Positions 8,427 through 16,781 of a stretch of 60,603 nucleotides of DNA are shown one piece after another (within the stretch, counting starts at the first letter, position 1; the number at the start of each line of letters is the position of its first letter). The position numbers and the translations under genes are program-made. Under the pieces are notes generated by a model. That model saw nothing but the letters and a program-made list of their open reading frames with translations, searched no databases and had not been told where the DNA came from. Source of the DNA: Nitrospirales bacterium (lineage in GTDB: Bacteria; Nitrospirota; Nitrospiria; Nitrospirales; UBA8639); contig JAJDBM010000014.1 of NCBI GenBank assembly GCA_029261355.1, positions 1 through 60,603 on the forward strand, written 5' to 3'.

Positions 8427-8455
8427 TTGAGAAGAATTGAGTGAGTTGCTATACT
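8427..8455 (+). promoter_or_regulatory. sigma70-type promoter of the Crp/Fnr gene
   Basis: TTGAGA and TATACT are separated by exactly 17 bases, close to the sigma70 consensus. They lie 21 bases upstream of the ATG at 8476, leaving a very short leader that contains the Shine-Dalgarno AAGGAAG. Confidence 0.65.
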
Positions 8456-8475
8456 CTTCTGATTAAGGAAGTATC

Positions 8476-9180
8476 ATGCAACCTGTCACAGAAACCTCAC
8501 AGATAAAAAAACTCTGGTATCTGAAGAAAATTAATATTTTCTCTGCGCTCTCTTGGGGAGAACTCAAGGAATTGAAGCGCATTACCCGCATGGTATCGTA
8601 CAAAAAGAATGAACCCATCTACTTACCTGGAGACCCGAGCGAAATCGTATATTTGTTAAAAAAAGGCCGAGTAAAAATATCTAAGGTGAGCCAAGAAGGA
8701 CGTGAGGTGACGATCTCTATTCTAGAGCCTGGAGAAATTTTTGGAGAAGTTGATGCATTGAGTGCCGTCCCGCATGAGTCCCTGGTGCAAGCCCTTGAGC
8801 CAGTGCTGGTTTGTGAAATTCAACGAGTCGATTTTGACCAATATCTGCAAGCGTATCCGGAAGTTGGTGGGAAAGTGCTAAAATTAATGGGCGGTCGCTT
8901 ACGAAAACTTGAGACAAAAGTGGGTGACCTTGTCTTCAAGACTGCTCCAGCTCGGCTCGCCTCTCTTCTCGTGGAGTTGAGTGACACTATGGGAGTCTCT
9001 GAAAACGGGAGTACGTTCTTACCTGTGCGGTTGACTCATCAAAACCTTGCTAATTTGATTGGAACTTCACGAGAGACTGTGAGCACACTGATGGTGCAAT
9101 TTGGTCACTATGGACTCCTTTCGCAAGAGCAACGCTATATTCGCATATTAGATAAGCCCAAACTAAAGAATGTGACATAG
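8476..9180 (+). CDS. Crp/Fnr-family transcriptional regulator
   Basis: The 234-residue protein has an N-terminal cyclic-nucleotide-binding fold (about residues 18-135; GDPSEIVYLLKKGRVKI and EPGEIFGEVDALSA). A long dimer helix follows, then a C-terminal Crp-type winged helix (about 155-225; LTHQNLANLIGTSRETVSTL is the recognition helix region). The phosphate-cassette Arg expected for cAMP binding in the GE-x(8)-R pattern is not evident, and there is no N-terminal Fnr cysteine cluster. The effector is therefore open. Its strong short-leader promoter suggests constitutive expression. Confidence 0.88.
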   Translation: MQPVTETSQIKKLWYLKKINIFSALSWGELKELKRITRMVSYKKNEPIYLPGDPSEIVYLLKKGRVKISKVSQEGREVTISILEPGEIFGEVDALSAVPHESLVQALEPVLVCEIQRVDFDQYLQAYPEVGGKVLKLMGGRLRKLETKVGDLVFKTAPARLASLLVELSDTMGVSENGSTFLPVRLTHQNLANLIGTSRETVSTLMVQFGHYGLLSQEQRYIRILDKPKLKNVT

Positions 9181-9347
9181 GTCTAGCCTTTGTTTCTCAT
9201 ATGCCATGAATGACGCCGATTGTCACTCTCGTCAGATTATTGGGCCAACTTCCTCTATATAGACGGACTTAAGTCTCGAAGTTGAGGCACCGAATCACCA
9301 TTGATCAGCAATTATTATTTCTTGATTTTTTGGGATGAGGGGGTCTT

Positions 9348-9515
9348 ATGAGTCTATTAGCAGTTGGGGCAAGTGGCAATGGGCCGGTTGAAGCACTTCA
9401 GGCAGCAGCCAAACCGGCTCCAACTCCACCAGCACAGAATGTTGGAGCAGTGAAGCCAGATTCCGTTGAGATTTCAGAGCAGGCAAAGCAGCTATCCCAA
9501 TCCTTACTCACATAA
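9348..9515 (+). CDS. 55-residue hypothetical protein with its own terminator
   Basis: A short frame starts at ATG 9348 (G-rich stretch GAGGGGG upstream) and ends at TAA 9513-9515. The N-terminal half is Gly/Ala/Pro-rich. The C-terminus KPDSVEISEQAKQLSQSLL resembles the short amphipathic helix seen at the ends of FlgM-like and SprA-related proteins. An intrinsic terminator follows 70 bases later, supporting a discrete transcript. I do not recognise a family. Confidence 0.5.
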   Translation: MSLLAVGASGNGPVEALQAAAKPAPTPPAQNVGAVKPDSVEISEQAKQLSQSLLT

Positions 9516-9587
9516 GTAGATAAGCCAAAGGGAAAAGTTTTTTCGTTTAATTATTTTAACGGCTATCGTCTTGGGCCAGACAAGCGA

Positions 9588-9621
9588 AGAGGGTGGGTTT
9601 TTTAATCCACCCTCTTTTTTT
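9588..9621 (+). terminator. intrinsic terminator
   Basis: The 9-bp stem AGAGGGTGG / CCACCCTCT with an AT-rich loop is followed by a run of seven T. It ends the transcript of the 55-residue protein. Confidence 0.85.
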
Positions 9622-9704
9622 GTCTAATAGCCCGAGAGTAAAAGTTTCATGAAGGAGCTGAGGTGAGTTGGATGGAAAGTTTGAATGAGGTGACGAGTAC
9701 AACA

Positions 9705-9971
9705 TCAAGTCGTTCTAGGGTGATAGCGACGAAGTTTCTTGATCACCAACGCTGTTTGTTTATGTTCTTTGCTATTTGAACGGGTCATGCTGACTAAAAT
9801 TAAAGCGAGAGAGGCGAGAATGTAGACTGTAAGAACTGACCCTGATTGCTCATATTGGGTCGCAAGAACTGTTTGAGCATTGTGAATCACTTTATCGGCT
9901 GCAGCTGGACCACCCAAGAGCATCATCGTCATGAGCGAGCCAATGATCATCCCACTAAATAATCTAAGCAT
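9705..9971 (-). CDS. small membrane protein
   Basis: The 88-residue protein has an N-terminal hydrophobic segment that ends like a cleavable signal (MLRLFSGMIIGSLMTMMLLG, then GPAAA). A second transmembrane helix lies at about residues 46-62 (SVLTVYILASLALILVSM), followed by a basic cytoplasmic tail rich in Lys and Arg. AAGGAG stands 11 bases before the ATG. No family is recognised. It is probably an inner-membrane protein with a short exported loop. Confidence 0.6.
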   Translation of the reverse strand: MLRLFSGMIIGSLMTMMLLGGPAAADKVIHNAQTVLATQYEQSGSVLTVYILASLALILVSMTRSNSKEHKQTALVIKKLRRYHPRTT

Positions 9972-10271
9972 ACAATTGCTTCTCCTTCTCAGGAATGAAT
10001 AACACTTGAGTCATGACTGCAATGCGCCTGAAGCTCATTGAGCCTTTTGTGCGTTGCCACCACGATACTTGACTTAATAAACCGTTCCAAGCATGCACGA
10101 CTTCTTGGTCATATGAGAATAATATATTCCTAATTGTATGGAAATTGGTATCCCTCAATTGAGGGATAAGTAACGATATAAATGACCAGGAAGAACGAGT
10201 TACTCAGAGGTTTTTTTTGTAGAGGATAGCTAGCTGAAAGAAGAGCGAGTGGAGTTACATGAGGCGGTTAA

Positions 10272-10661
10272 TTAAGATTGTTCAAGCGCCAGAGAAACAA
10301 TTGAAATAAATTCGCTGAAATTGCAAGGCTTATTAAGAATCGCATAGGCCCCAGCATGGCGTGCTCTTGATTTGGCAGCTTCATCAAGATTGCCACTGAG
10401 GAAAATAATAGGAGGCAGCGGACTGGTTGATTGAGCTGAGAAACGTTCAATGAATTCCAGCCCTGTCAAAACAGGCATCTGATTGTCGGTAACAATAAGG
10501 TCTGCCTTTTCAGTCCCTAGCCACTCCAACGCAGCAGACCCATTGATTGACTCGATACATTCTAGCCCTTGCGACTCCAAAACCAATCGAAGTGCTCGTC
10601 TTGCATCATTGTTGTCGTCGACTAATAGTACGCGCTTCATTGTGGTCGTCTCGGATAACAT
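10272..10661 (-). CDS. stand-alone response-regulator receiver protein
   Basis: The 129-residue protein is a single CheY-like receiver domain. Visible features are the acidic pocket VLLVDDNND, phospho-acceptor Asp in LIVTDNQMPVLTG, Thr/Ser in FLSGN and Lys in AILNKPCN. No output domain exists, so it must signal through protein contacts. The start may be ATG 10661 or ATG 10640 (MKRVLLVDD); neither has a strong ribosome site. It closely resembles the receiver at 29948-30409 (both contain MPVLTGLEF), suggesting a paralogous pair. Confidence 0.85.
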   Translation of the reverse strand: MLSETTTMKRVLLVDDNNDARRALRLVLESQGLECIESINGSAALEWLGTEKADLIVTDNQMPVLTGLEFIERFSAQSTSPLPPIIFLSGNLDEAAKSRARHAGAYAILNKPCNFSEFISIVSLALEQS

Positions 10662-10829
10662 GATTTACCAATCAGGCCGTTCACCTTCATCATCTAACTT
10701 CATGGTGGAGTAATCTATTCCTCATTTGGGGTATAGAGGGTGCCAAGGCACGTGAAAATAATGCATGGGTGGTTACTAACAGTTTAGGTAGCATGTCGCT
10801 CATTCCTACACTCATTTTTTCGACAGATC

Positions 10830-11069
10830 TCAAGAAGAGGGCTCTAGAACTGTCCATCCTTTCTGTTCCATGCATCCTTGAAACGAGTACGTATTGGCCG
10901 CCAGGCCCGTTGTTCCAGTGCTTAGTACGGCACCTTCGCATGTCGTTCGATCATGCTCAAAGTCTTTATCTGATGCGCCAGACCGATACCACTTATTTGG
11001 TTCCATTGCGCAGCTAGTGATGGTCATCACGCAAACCATGGCTCCGAAGAAATATAGTCCTAATCTCAT
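10830..11069 (-). CDS. small lipoprotein with conserved cysteines
   Basis: Starting at ATG 11069, the 79-residue product has a lipoprotein signal (MRLGLYFFGAMVCVMTITSC). It is followed by KWYRSGASDKDFEHDRTTCE and a C-terminal CMEQKGWTVLE. The pattern DxxxC...CMxxKGW recurs in small bacterial lipoproteins and suggests one disulphide in the mature protein. A longer frame starting at 11141 would bury the signal peptide, so I reject that start. The function is unknown. Confidence 0.65.
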   Translation of the reverse strand: MRLGLYFFGAMVCVMTITSCAMEPNKWYRSGASDKDFEHDRTTCEGAVLSTGTTGLAANTYSFQGCMEQKGWTVLEPSS

Positions 11070-11387
11070 TTGTGGCCCGGGCACGGTAAAATTAGTAAGC
11101 CTTTCACTAATAATTCTACGCAAATCTCTCTCGGGGATCAACTAACTAATTATTTGTTAATATTTGGGGTCGATATAAATTATGAGAATAATTTTCACTA
11201 TCTCCTACTTTCAAGCACAAAAATTTTCAGAGAATCAAAAAACAACCGATAAAGTTAAAAGAGAAACTTCATAATCTTTGGCTGAAGTATTCAAGTTGTT
11301 AGATCGAGGCCAGGCAATCTTTCAATAAATTGCAGGTGGTCATAGGCGGTAGTTGATGTGAGAGTCGTGGCTTAATTTCAAAAGTAT

Positions 11388-12035
11388 TTGATTATGATTA
11401 ATATACTCGTTGCTGATGATGATCCAGTTTCTCAAGCTCTTCTTGTTCATTCACTCACCCAGGCAGGATATCCAGTCAGGCAATGTGGTGAGGGGAAAGA
11501 AGCTCTAGGGTATCTTCAGAGAGCTGATGGGCCAATGATTGGTATTCTTGATTGGATAATGCCCGGGTTAGATGGACCTGAAGTATGCAAGGCCCTCAAG
11601 GCGAATGGTGGCCCAAGCCTCATTTACTTAATTTTGTTGACGTCGAAAGGGGATCGTGCGGATATCGTACAAGGGCTTGATGCTGGCGCCGATGACTACA
11701 TGACCAAACCTTTTGATTTACAAGAGCTTCGTTCTCGAGTTCAAGTCGGAGTTCGTGTGCTGATGCTTCAACAAAAACTCGAAGATCGTGTCCATCAGCT
11801 TGAATGTGCACTTTCGGAGGTTAAGCAGCTTCAGGGATTGCTCCCGATTTGTAGTTATTGCAAAAAAATTCGTGATGACCAAAACTACTGGCAGCAGGTT
11901 GAACAATACTTATCACATTATACGGAGGTTCAATTCAGTCATGGGGTATGCCCCCCTTGTTATGAAAAAGAAATAGTCCCGCAGTTAAAAGCCATGAAGG
12001 AACGTAAAGCCTCTTCCTGCAAGCTCTCATTCTAG
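11388..12035 (+). CDS. response regulator with C-terminal cysteine motif domain
   Basis: Residues 1-125 form a receiver domain (ILVADDDPVSQ, phospho-Asp in GILDWIMPGLDGP, LTSKGD, Lys in YMTKPFD). A coiled coil (about 125-145) leads to a conserved tail with LLPICSYCKKIRDDQNYW and SHGVCPPCYEKE. That tail, with its two CxxC pairs, recurs at the C-terminus of sensor and receiver proteins in many environmental bacteria and looks like a small metal-binding or redox module. Output is therefore likely protein-protein or metal-linked rather than DNA binding. Either ATG 11388 or ATG 11394 could be the start. Confidence 0.85.
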   Translation: MIMINILVADDDPVSQALLVHSLTQAGYPVRQCGEGKEALGYLQRADGPMIGILDWIMPGLDGPEVCKALKANGGPSLIYLILLTSKGDRADIVQGLDAGADDYMTKPFDLQELRSRVQVGVRVLMLQQKLEDRVHQLECALSEVKQLQGLLPICSYCKKIRDDQNYWQQVEQYLSHYTEVQFSHGVCPPCYEKEIVPQLKAMKERKASSCKLSF

Positions 12036-12167
12036 TTTATGAAGTTGAGTTCGCATTCTTTTCAATCAGAAAAAGACTCAATTCTTATAGTGGGACGTAG
12101 CTTTTTCCCTATCTGCCTTATCCACTAAATCTCTATATCTACAATACGATAGCCTCAGGGGCTTTTG

Positions 12168-12959
12168 TCATCCATCTGGATTAGAGGTCGCTTCTTTTAG
12201 AGCCCAAGATGCCCAAAGGTGAACATTGGGGGTTGGGTCGGTTTCCACAGCTTGTTTGAGTGCTGGGATATCATTTTTTCCACCAAGTATGCCAATGCGA
12301 AAGGCTGCTTCTGTCCGAACCCCTTCATCAGGATCGTTGAGTAAGAATTTTCTAAAAAGGGTGAGAGCTCTTATATCAGCCAACTCTCCAAGTCCTGAAA
12401 TGGCAATTTGACGCACACGTGGGTCCTCATCTTTCGTAGCGTCAATAAGCACCTTATACGATGATGGCATTTCGAGTTCTGAGAGGGCTTGAACGACGGA
12501 CCGTCTTGTGGAAACTTCAGATATGGCTAGTACTTGCTTGAGAAGCGGCAAGATTTCTGCTTGTGGCAGTGCGTTCCCTAGTGCTGTCGCTGCAGCCTGT
12601 TTTACTCCTGTCGATGGATCGCCGAGGGCCATGATCAGGGCCAAGGCTACATTTTTTGGCAGTTCTGTATCCATTTGTCCAAGTGCCCACGCACTATACT
12701 CTCGTACCAAGTCATCTGGATCTTGTAATGAGGTCGTTAATGCTGGAATGCCATTGGAATCAGCAACTTTGCCAAGGGAGAGGGCAGCGGTTCGACGGGT
12801 ATCAGCTTGTGGATCATGGAGCAATAACTCTGCAAGAACTGGGACCAGGGTTTTGACATCATGGGCGCGAGGCTCCATGGAGCAGCTTGTCAATACAGCG
12901 AACATGATACTGCTAGACAGCAGTAGAGAAATGGGCAAGTCTGCAGACAGACGGATCAC
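12168..12959 (-). CDS. HEAT-repeat lipoprotein
   Basis: The 263-residue protein starts at GTG 12959 and has a lipobox (VLTSC). It then contains five to six HEAT/PBS-lyase-type repeats with the usual pattern (DTRRTAALSLGKVADSNGIP, VREYSAWALGQM, VRQIAISGLGELADIRAL, VRTEAAFRIGILGGKNDIP). Such helical solenoids act as protein-binding scaffolds, here on the periplasmic side of a membrane. Only 6 bases separate it from the upstream tatA-like gene, so the two are co-translated; a link to Tat export is possible but unproven. Confidence 0.82.
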   Translation of the reverse strand: MIRLSADLPISLLLSSSIMFAVLTSCSMEPRAHDVKTLVPVLAELLLHDPQADTRRTAALSLGKVADSNGIPALTTSLQDPDDLVREYSAWALGQMDTELPKNVALALIMALGDPSTGVKQAAATALGNALPQAEILPLLKQVLAISEVSTRRSVVQALSELEMPSSYKVLIDATKDEDPRVRQIAISGLGELADIRALTLFRKFLLNDPDEGVRTEAAFRIGILGGKNDIPALKQAVETDPTPNVHLWASWALKEATSNPDG

Positions 12960-12965
12960 AAGTTA

Positions 12966-13772
12966 TTAGTTTGAAGATGGGGGATCTTTGGGAAGGATTG
13001 GTTGTTTGGCGTTTTCAATGGTCTCTTGCATTTCTTTTTCAGCAGATTCGAGTTCAGCTTGTATGGTTCGCATTTCAGGGTCAATGGAATTTTTCACGTC
13101 TGATGCGGCTTCACGAAATGTTCGAAGGGCACTTCCCAAGCCTTCTCCTAAACTTTGAAGGTCTTGCGGTGCTGGAGTCACGGCAGGGCTAGGTTTAGCT
13201 TTCATCGCAGCTTGTTGTGCTTGGACTCGAGCCACGGCTTTTTTGTTGACGATGGCAGAGGGGCGTTTGGCTAGGGGTTTCGCTTGTGCTGAGGCTGGCA
13301 ATGGAGGGTATTGTGGGGCTGCCATTGACGGAGCCGCCATACTTCGTTCTTCCATGGTCATGGGTCCAGGCACATGACTCACTGGGGCTACACCCACTGA
13401 TGAAGATTGTATTTTGGGTTGAACCACTTCTGGGCCAGCACCATTATAGAGAAGAGCGGCAGCCGTTCCAGGCGTCTGTTCAGGGCCAGGCTTATAAGGT
13501 TGGTTTGAGGTTGGTGCTTGAGGTTGTGCAATCGTTGACGATTGCTCGGCGGTTTGTGGTTGAACATTTGTATTTGGGTCAACCTGTGGGCTACCTTCTG
13601 ACTCCTGTGCATTTGGGTCAAGAGGAGGGGGTATATCATTGACCTCTTTTTTGAATCCTTTTAGAGCTTTCCCGACGCCTTCTCCTATTTGAGGCAAGCG
13701 GCCTGCTCCAAAAATAATCAAAACTATCACTAGAATGATTATCAATTCTGAGAAGCCCATGGTTCCAAACAT
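12966..13772 (-). CDS. tatA: TatA/TatE-like translocase subunit with long C-terminal extension
   Basis: TatA forms the membrane-permeabilising part of the twin-arginine translocon. Residues 7-22 are the single transmembrane helix (FSELIIILVIVLIIFG). Residues 26-46 are the hinge and amphipathic helix (PQIGEGVGKALKGFKKEV). Typical TatA proteins end near residue 60-100; this one has 268. It adds a Pro/Gln/Ala-rich linker, a basic Ala/Lys stretch (about 175-200) and a second amphipathic helix (LGEGLGSALRTFREAASDV, about 208-226) that echoes the first. A glutamate-rich helix ends the protein. Its own genome context includes a Tat substrate (MsrB at 39074). Confidence 0.85.
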   Translation of the reverse strand: MFGTMGFSELIIILVIVLIIFGAGRLPQIGEGVGKALKGFKKEVNDIPPPLDPNAQESEGSPQVDPNTNVQPQTAEQSSTIAQPQAPTSNQPYKPGPEQTPGTAAALLYNGAGPEVVQPKIQSSSVGVAPVSHVPGPMTMEERSMAAPSMAAPQYPPLPASAQAKPLAKRPSAIVNKKAVARVQAQQAAMKAKPSPAVTPAPQDLQSLGEGLGSALRTFREAASDVKNSIDPEMRTIQAELESAEKEMQETIENAKQPILPKDPPSSN

Positions 13773-14024
13773 GCTTACGTATTCCTTCTTAATATTGATA
13801 AGGCTATGAGGAAATGGCCTTGATCAAAGAACTCTATCTTTCGAGGTGAGGAAGTGTCAACCCGATAGACGCTGTATGAGAGGTCGGGAGTTTGCTCTTT
13901 ACCTAGCATCAGTCAAATCGAATGTTCTGTCTGGAATCGTAGAATCGAAAGATAATTGAGAACCTTGTTCTCAGGGGAAGATAATAATTGTATTTCTCCC
14001 AGAGCATGATAAAATTCGAAAGGG

Positions 14025-14492
14025 ATGCCTATGCTTTCTTCATCACGAGTGCCAGCCTATCGTATTACGCTCTTTTATGGTCCTGAATATACTGAAGGCT
14101 CGGCTCCAACTATTCAATGTGTGTTTAATGTCAAAAAGCGAAGTTGGAAGGGTGGGGTGCAGATTGTTGTAGAAGTAGAAGATAGGCAGTTCGAACGGAT
14201 AGGGAAGTCTCTTCAATTTGACGAATGGTTAGAGGGTGTTTTAACTCAGATTCCAGAGGAGTATCGGTCTGAGTCTATCGGGCGCGCCAAAGATCTTTTT
14301 GCTCAACATGTGTGTTTAACAAAATTGCAACAGGCCATTGTTCAGGGAATTCGGCAGGAAAATTTGACATTAGAGAGCGGGGTGTTGGTGCAGGAGCTTG
14401 ATGAATCGACCTTACAGGAAGCTGACCAGCTTAAAAGTCAGGTCTTGGAAGAACTTGATGTGGAAGAAATTGGATCTGAAGAATATTCGTAA
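14025..14492 (+). CDS. conserved hypothetical cytoplasmic protein
   Basis: The 155-residue product has no signal peptide or membrane segment. The first half is beta-rich (YRITLFYGPEYTEG, TIQCVFNVKKRSWKGGVQIVV), the second half helical and acidic, ending EEIGSEEYS. No family is recognised. ATG 14025 and ATG 14031 are both possible starts. It stands alone with 250 bases of upstream intergenic DNA. Confidence 0.65.
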   Translation: MPMLSSSRVPAYRITLFYGPEYTEGSAPTIQCVFNVKKRSWKGGVQIVVEVEDRQFERIGKSLQFDEWLEGVLTQIPEEYRSESIGRAKDLFAQHVCLTKLQQAIVQGIRQENLTLESGVLVQELDESTLQEADQLKSQVLEELDVEEIGSEEYS

Positions 14493-14652
14493 TATGTGTT
14501 CATCGATGGTTGAGAAATGAGGAAAGACGAGGATTTCACTCTTATTCAGTTTGACCTCTAGTTATGTGAAGGTCAGAGAGAGGATGTCATAAGCATGGTT
14601 TTTAAATCAATCATATTCTTAATCTTTCATATCTAATGAAGGGAGCCATTCC

Positions 14653-15039
14653 ATGATCGCGAATAATTTTTTGAATCGCGAAAAGAATAGTAAGCGAAGG
14701 CTAATGGTCTTCTTGATCGGTTTTTTTGTGCTGGTACTGGTGCTGAATCCTGGAATGACCATGGCAGCAGAAGAGGAGACCTCTGAGGCAGGCGAGGCAG
14801 GGTTAGGTATTGGGAGCGGGTTACTTACGCTTGTGTATTTACCGTTTAAATTGGCATATGCCGTGGTGGGCGGGGTAATCGGTGGGTTTACCTATGCATT
14901 GACCGGGGGAGATGTTGAAACAGCCAAAACCGTGTGGGAGCCCAGTTTTTATGGGACCTATGTTATTACACCTTCCCATTTGAAGGGGGATGAAGCGGTT
15001 CGGTTCTATGGCGTGTCGCCTTATGAAGACGAGCAGTAA
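14653..15039 (+). CDS. small membrane-associated exported protein
   Basis: The 128-residue protein has a signal-type N-terminus (KRRLMVFLIGFFVLVLVLNP, then GMTMAAEE). A second glycine-rich hydrophobic segment (YLPFKLAYAVVGGVIGGFTY, about residues 58-80) follows, then a polar tail containing YVITPSHLKGDEAVRFYGV. This architecture (signal, acidic linker, Gly-zipper-like helix) recurs in small envelope proteins that I know only as hypothetical. It lies 58 bases upstream of the amidohydrolase gene and may share its transcript. Confidence 0.65.
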   Translation: MIANNFLNREKNSKRRLMVFLIGFFVLVLVLNPGMTMAAEEETSEAGEAGLGIGSGLLTLVYLPFKLAYAVVGGVIGGFTYALTGGDVETAKTVWEPSFYGTYVITPSHLKGDEAVRFYGVSPYEDEQ

Positions 15040-15097
15040 CCTTGCCAATAGACATTAGAACGATGAATGTCGCTGGGTTCGTTCAAAAGAGGAAACA

Positions 15098-15859
15098 ATG
15101 AAACCTATTATTGGAATCACTCCTGACTATAATGGAGGAGATCGTGAGGATATGGGAGGAAAAGAGCCTACATATTTTCTTCGAGCCAGGTATGTTCAGG
15201 CTATTGAGGATGCAGGAGGCCTTCCTGTTCTCTTTCCATTGGTGACCAATGTGAGGCAGCAAAAACAACTCTTGGCACAAGTGGATGGTCTTCTTGTGAC
15301 TGGGAGTGGGTCAGATTTGGCCCCTGAGCTGTATGGTGAACGTAAAGAGGTGCCATTTCGGCAGATGAGCCCCCTGCGGAGTAATTTAGAATTGGGTATC
15401 AGTAAATTGGCGTATAAGTCTCACCTTCCAACATTAGGAATTTGTGGAGGAATGCAGTCGCTGACCGTCGCGTTAGGGGGGACGTTGATACAAGATATTG
15501 CCGTCCAACATTCGACAGCCATTGATCATCTGCCTTCCTGGTCTGCAACGAAGAAGGCGCATAGTATTACGATTACACCTCGGTCGCTCTTACACCGTAT
15601 TGTGGGAAAGCCCAAAATACAGGTGAATAGTTCCCATCATCAGTCAGTCAAAAAAACTCCAACCCGACTCGTTGCGAGTGCAGTGGCTCCTGACGGGGTG
15701 ATTGAAGCTGTTGAAGCACCAGACCATCCTTTCCTGTTGGGAGTGCAATGGCACCCAGAATTTCTCTATAGGCACGATCCCATCCAAAAAAAGCTGTTTC
15801 AGGCTCTCATTAAATCCGCAAAATCCCATGCCAGGCCAAGCAGAACTCCTTCTGCATAG
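15098..15859 (+). CDS. class I glutamine amidotransferase-like hydrolase (PuuD/gamma-Glu-GABA hydrolase family)
   Basis: Members cleave gamma-glutamyl bonds, classically gamma-glutamyl-GABA in putrescine catabolism. The 253-residue sequence has the nucleophile elbow LGICGGMQSLTVALGG (Cys about residue 113) and the catalytic His-Glu in GVQWHPEF. The family opening KPIIGITPDYN is present. GAGG precedes the ATG. No other puu genes lie nearby, so the substrate may differ from that of E. coli PuuD. Confidence 0.88.
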   Translation: MKPIIGITPDYNGGDREDMGGKEPTYFLRARYVQAIEDAGGLPVLFPLVTNVRQQKQLLAQVDGLLVTGSGSDLAPELYGERKEVPFRQMSPLRSNLELGISKLAYKSHLPTLGICGGMQSLTVALGGTLIQDIAVQHSTAIDHLPSWSATKKAHSITITPRSLLHRIVGKPKIQVNSSHHQSVKKTPTRLVASAVAPDGVIEAVEAPDHPFLLGVQWHPEFLYRHDPIQKKLFQALIKSAKSHARPSRTPSA

Positions 15860-15879
15860 CTGTCTGCTAAATTCTTCAC

Positions 15880-15976
15880 CTATAGCCGATTCAATTAACT
15901 TTCATACCCTTGAAGCATTTAATACCGCGCTGAAATCCGTATGCTTAAGCTGGAGTTTATTTGGATTCGCTATAGT
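15880..15976. repeat. palindromic dispersed repeat, copy 1
   Basis: The element runs from CTATAGCCGATTCAAT to ATTTGGATTCGCTATAG, about 97 bp, with imperfect inverted ends (CTATAGC-CGATT versus CTATAGCGAAT). It is about three-quarters identical to copy 2 at 24844. It begins 21 bases after the amidohydrolase stop codon. Confidence 0.75.
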
Positions 15977-16043
15977 ATATAAGTACAGAGAATTAGGGCC
16001 TATTCTAAAAAACAGGATTTTTCCGTGAGTGCAAGGAATTTAT

Positions 16044-16060
16044 TTGCGCAAAATGCGCAA
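16044..16060. promoter_or_regulatory. short inverted repeat near the Pro-rich protein gene
   Basis: TTGCGC-AAAAT-GCGCAA forms a small stem between convergent genes, about 80 bases past the stop of the gene at 16139. It may be a transcript-end hairpin; no U-run follows. Confidence 0.3.
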
Positions 16061-16138
16061 TGCATAGACGCATACACGAGGATTTGAGCATAAGGGTGAG
16101 GCCTCAATCGTAGGAAATGATAGCTATTAGCGGTGATT

Positions 16139-16675
16139 TTAAGTTGTTTCAGAGCTAGGGGGTTGAGTTGGTTCAGGCGATTTTTCAACTGCCGGTGCTG
16201 CAGGGGAGGCACTCGTCTGAGGAGGAGTAGGTGTTAGCGTTGCAGTTTTAGTTTCAGGAGCCGCTTGTTCGTGGCCTTTGGTTGGCTGAGCAACTGCTGG
16301 TTGGGCTGAGCCTTCGGTCGAGGTACCCGCAGGGGCGCTGGGTTTCGCCGCATCAGTTGTAGCCGGTGCTGCGGTCGGCTTAGGAGCAGCTGGTTTTGGT
16401 GGGGGTTTGGGTTTTTCGGGTTTTATTCCCCCTTCCCAATGAGGCCCAGAATACATTTCTGCTGAAAGCTCATTTTCTTTCCACTTCGCTTCAAACGCGG
16501 CTGCGGCCTTGTTTGGTGTCTCTCCAGAGCCTATCGTGCGATTCCAAGGATAAATTCTTGGCGCAATCTCACAGGTTGCCTCATCACGTTGAAGATAGAG
16601 TGCAATAGGATTTCCGCGATAAGGACCAAGAAAGATATGAACGGTCCCAACAAATTCTGGAAGTGAAGCCATCAT
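16139..16675 (-). CDS. hypothetical protein with Pro/Ala-rich C-terminal tail
   Basis: Residues 1-85 form a compact domain with VHIFLGPYRGNPIALYLQRD, a single Cys (EATCEIAP), IYPWNRTIGSG and a C-terminal AFEAKWKENELSAEMY. The rest (about 90-178) is a low-complexity Pro/Ala/Lys/Thr linker with no folded features. I start at ATG 16675 (GGGGA just upstream) rather than the TTG at 16684. There is no signal peptide. No family is recognised. Confidence 0.6.
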   Translation of the reverse strand: MMASLPEFVGTVHIFLGPYRGNPIALYLQRDEATCEIAPRIYPWNRTIGSGETPNKAAAAFEAKWKENELSAEMYSGPHWEGGIKPEKPKPPPKPAAPKPTAAPATTDAAKPSAPAGTSTEGSAQPAVAQPTKGHEQAAPETKTATLTPTPPQTSASPAAPAVEKSPEPTQPPSSETT

Positions 16676-16781
16676 GTTCCCCAAAAAGAAAAATCATAGT
16701 GCCACAAGGTATTGCGAGACAGCAAGATGTCTGAGAAAAATCATGTTATTCGACAATGTTGAGGAGTGAAGGGGAAGCGAA

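Noticed and set aside
9964-10158. 64-codon minus-strand frame overlapping the small membrane protein start
   Set aside because: It spans the ribosome site of the real gene and has no start signal of its own.
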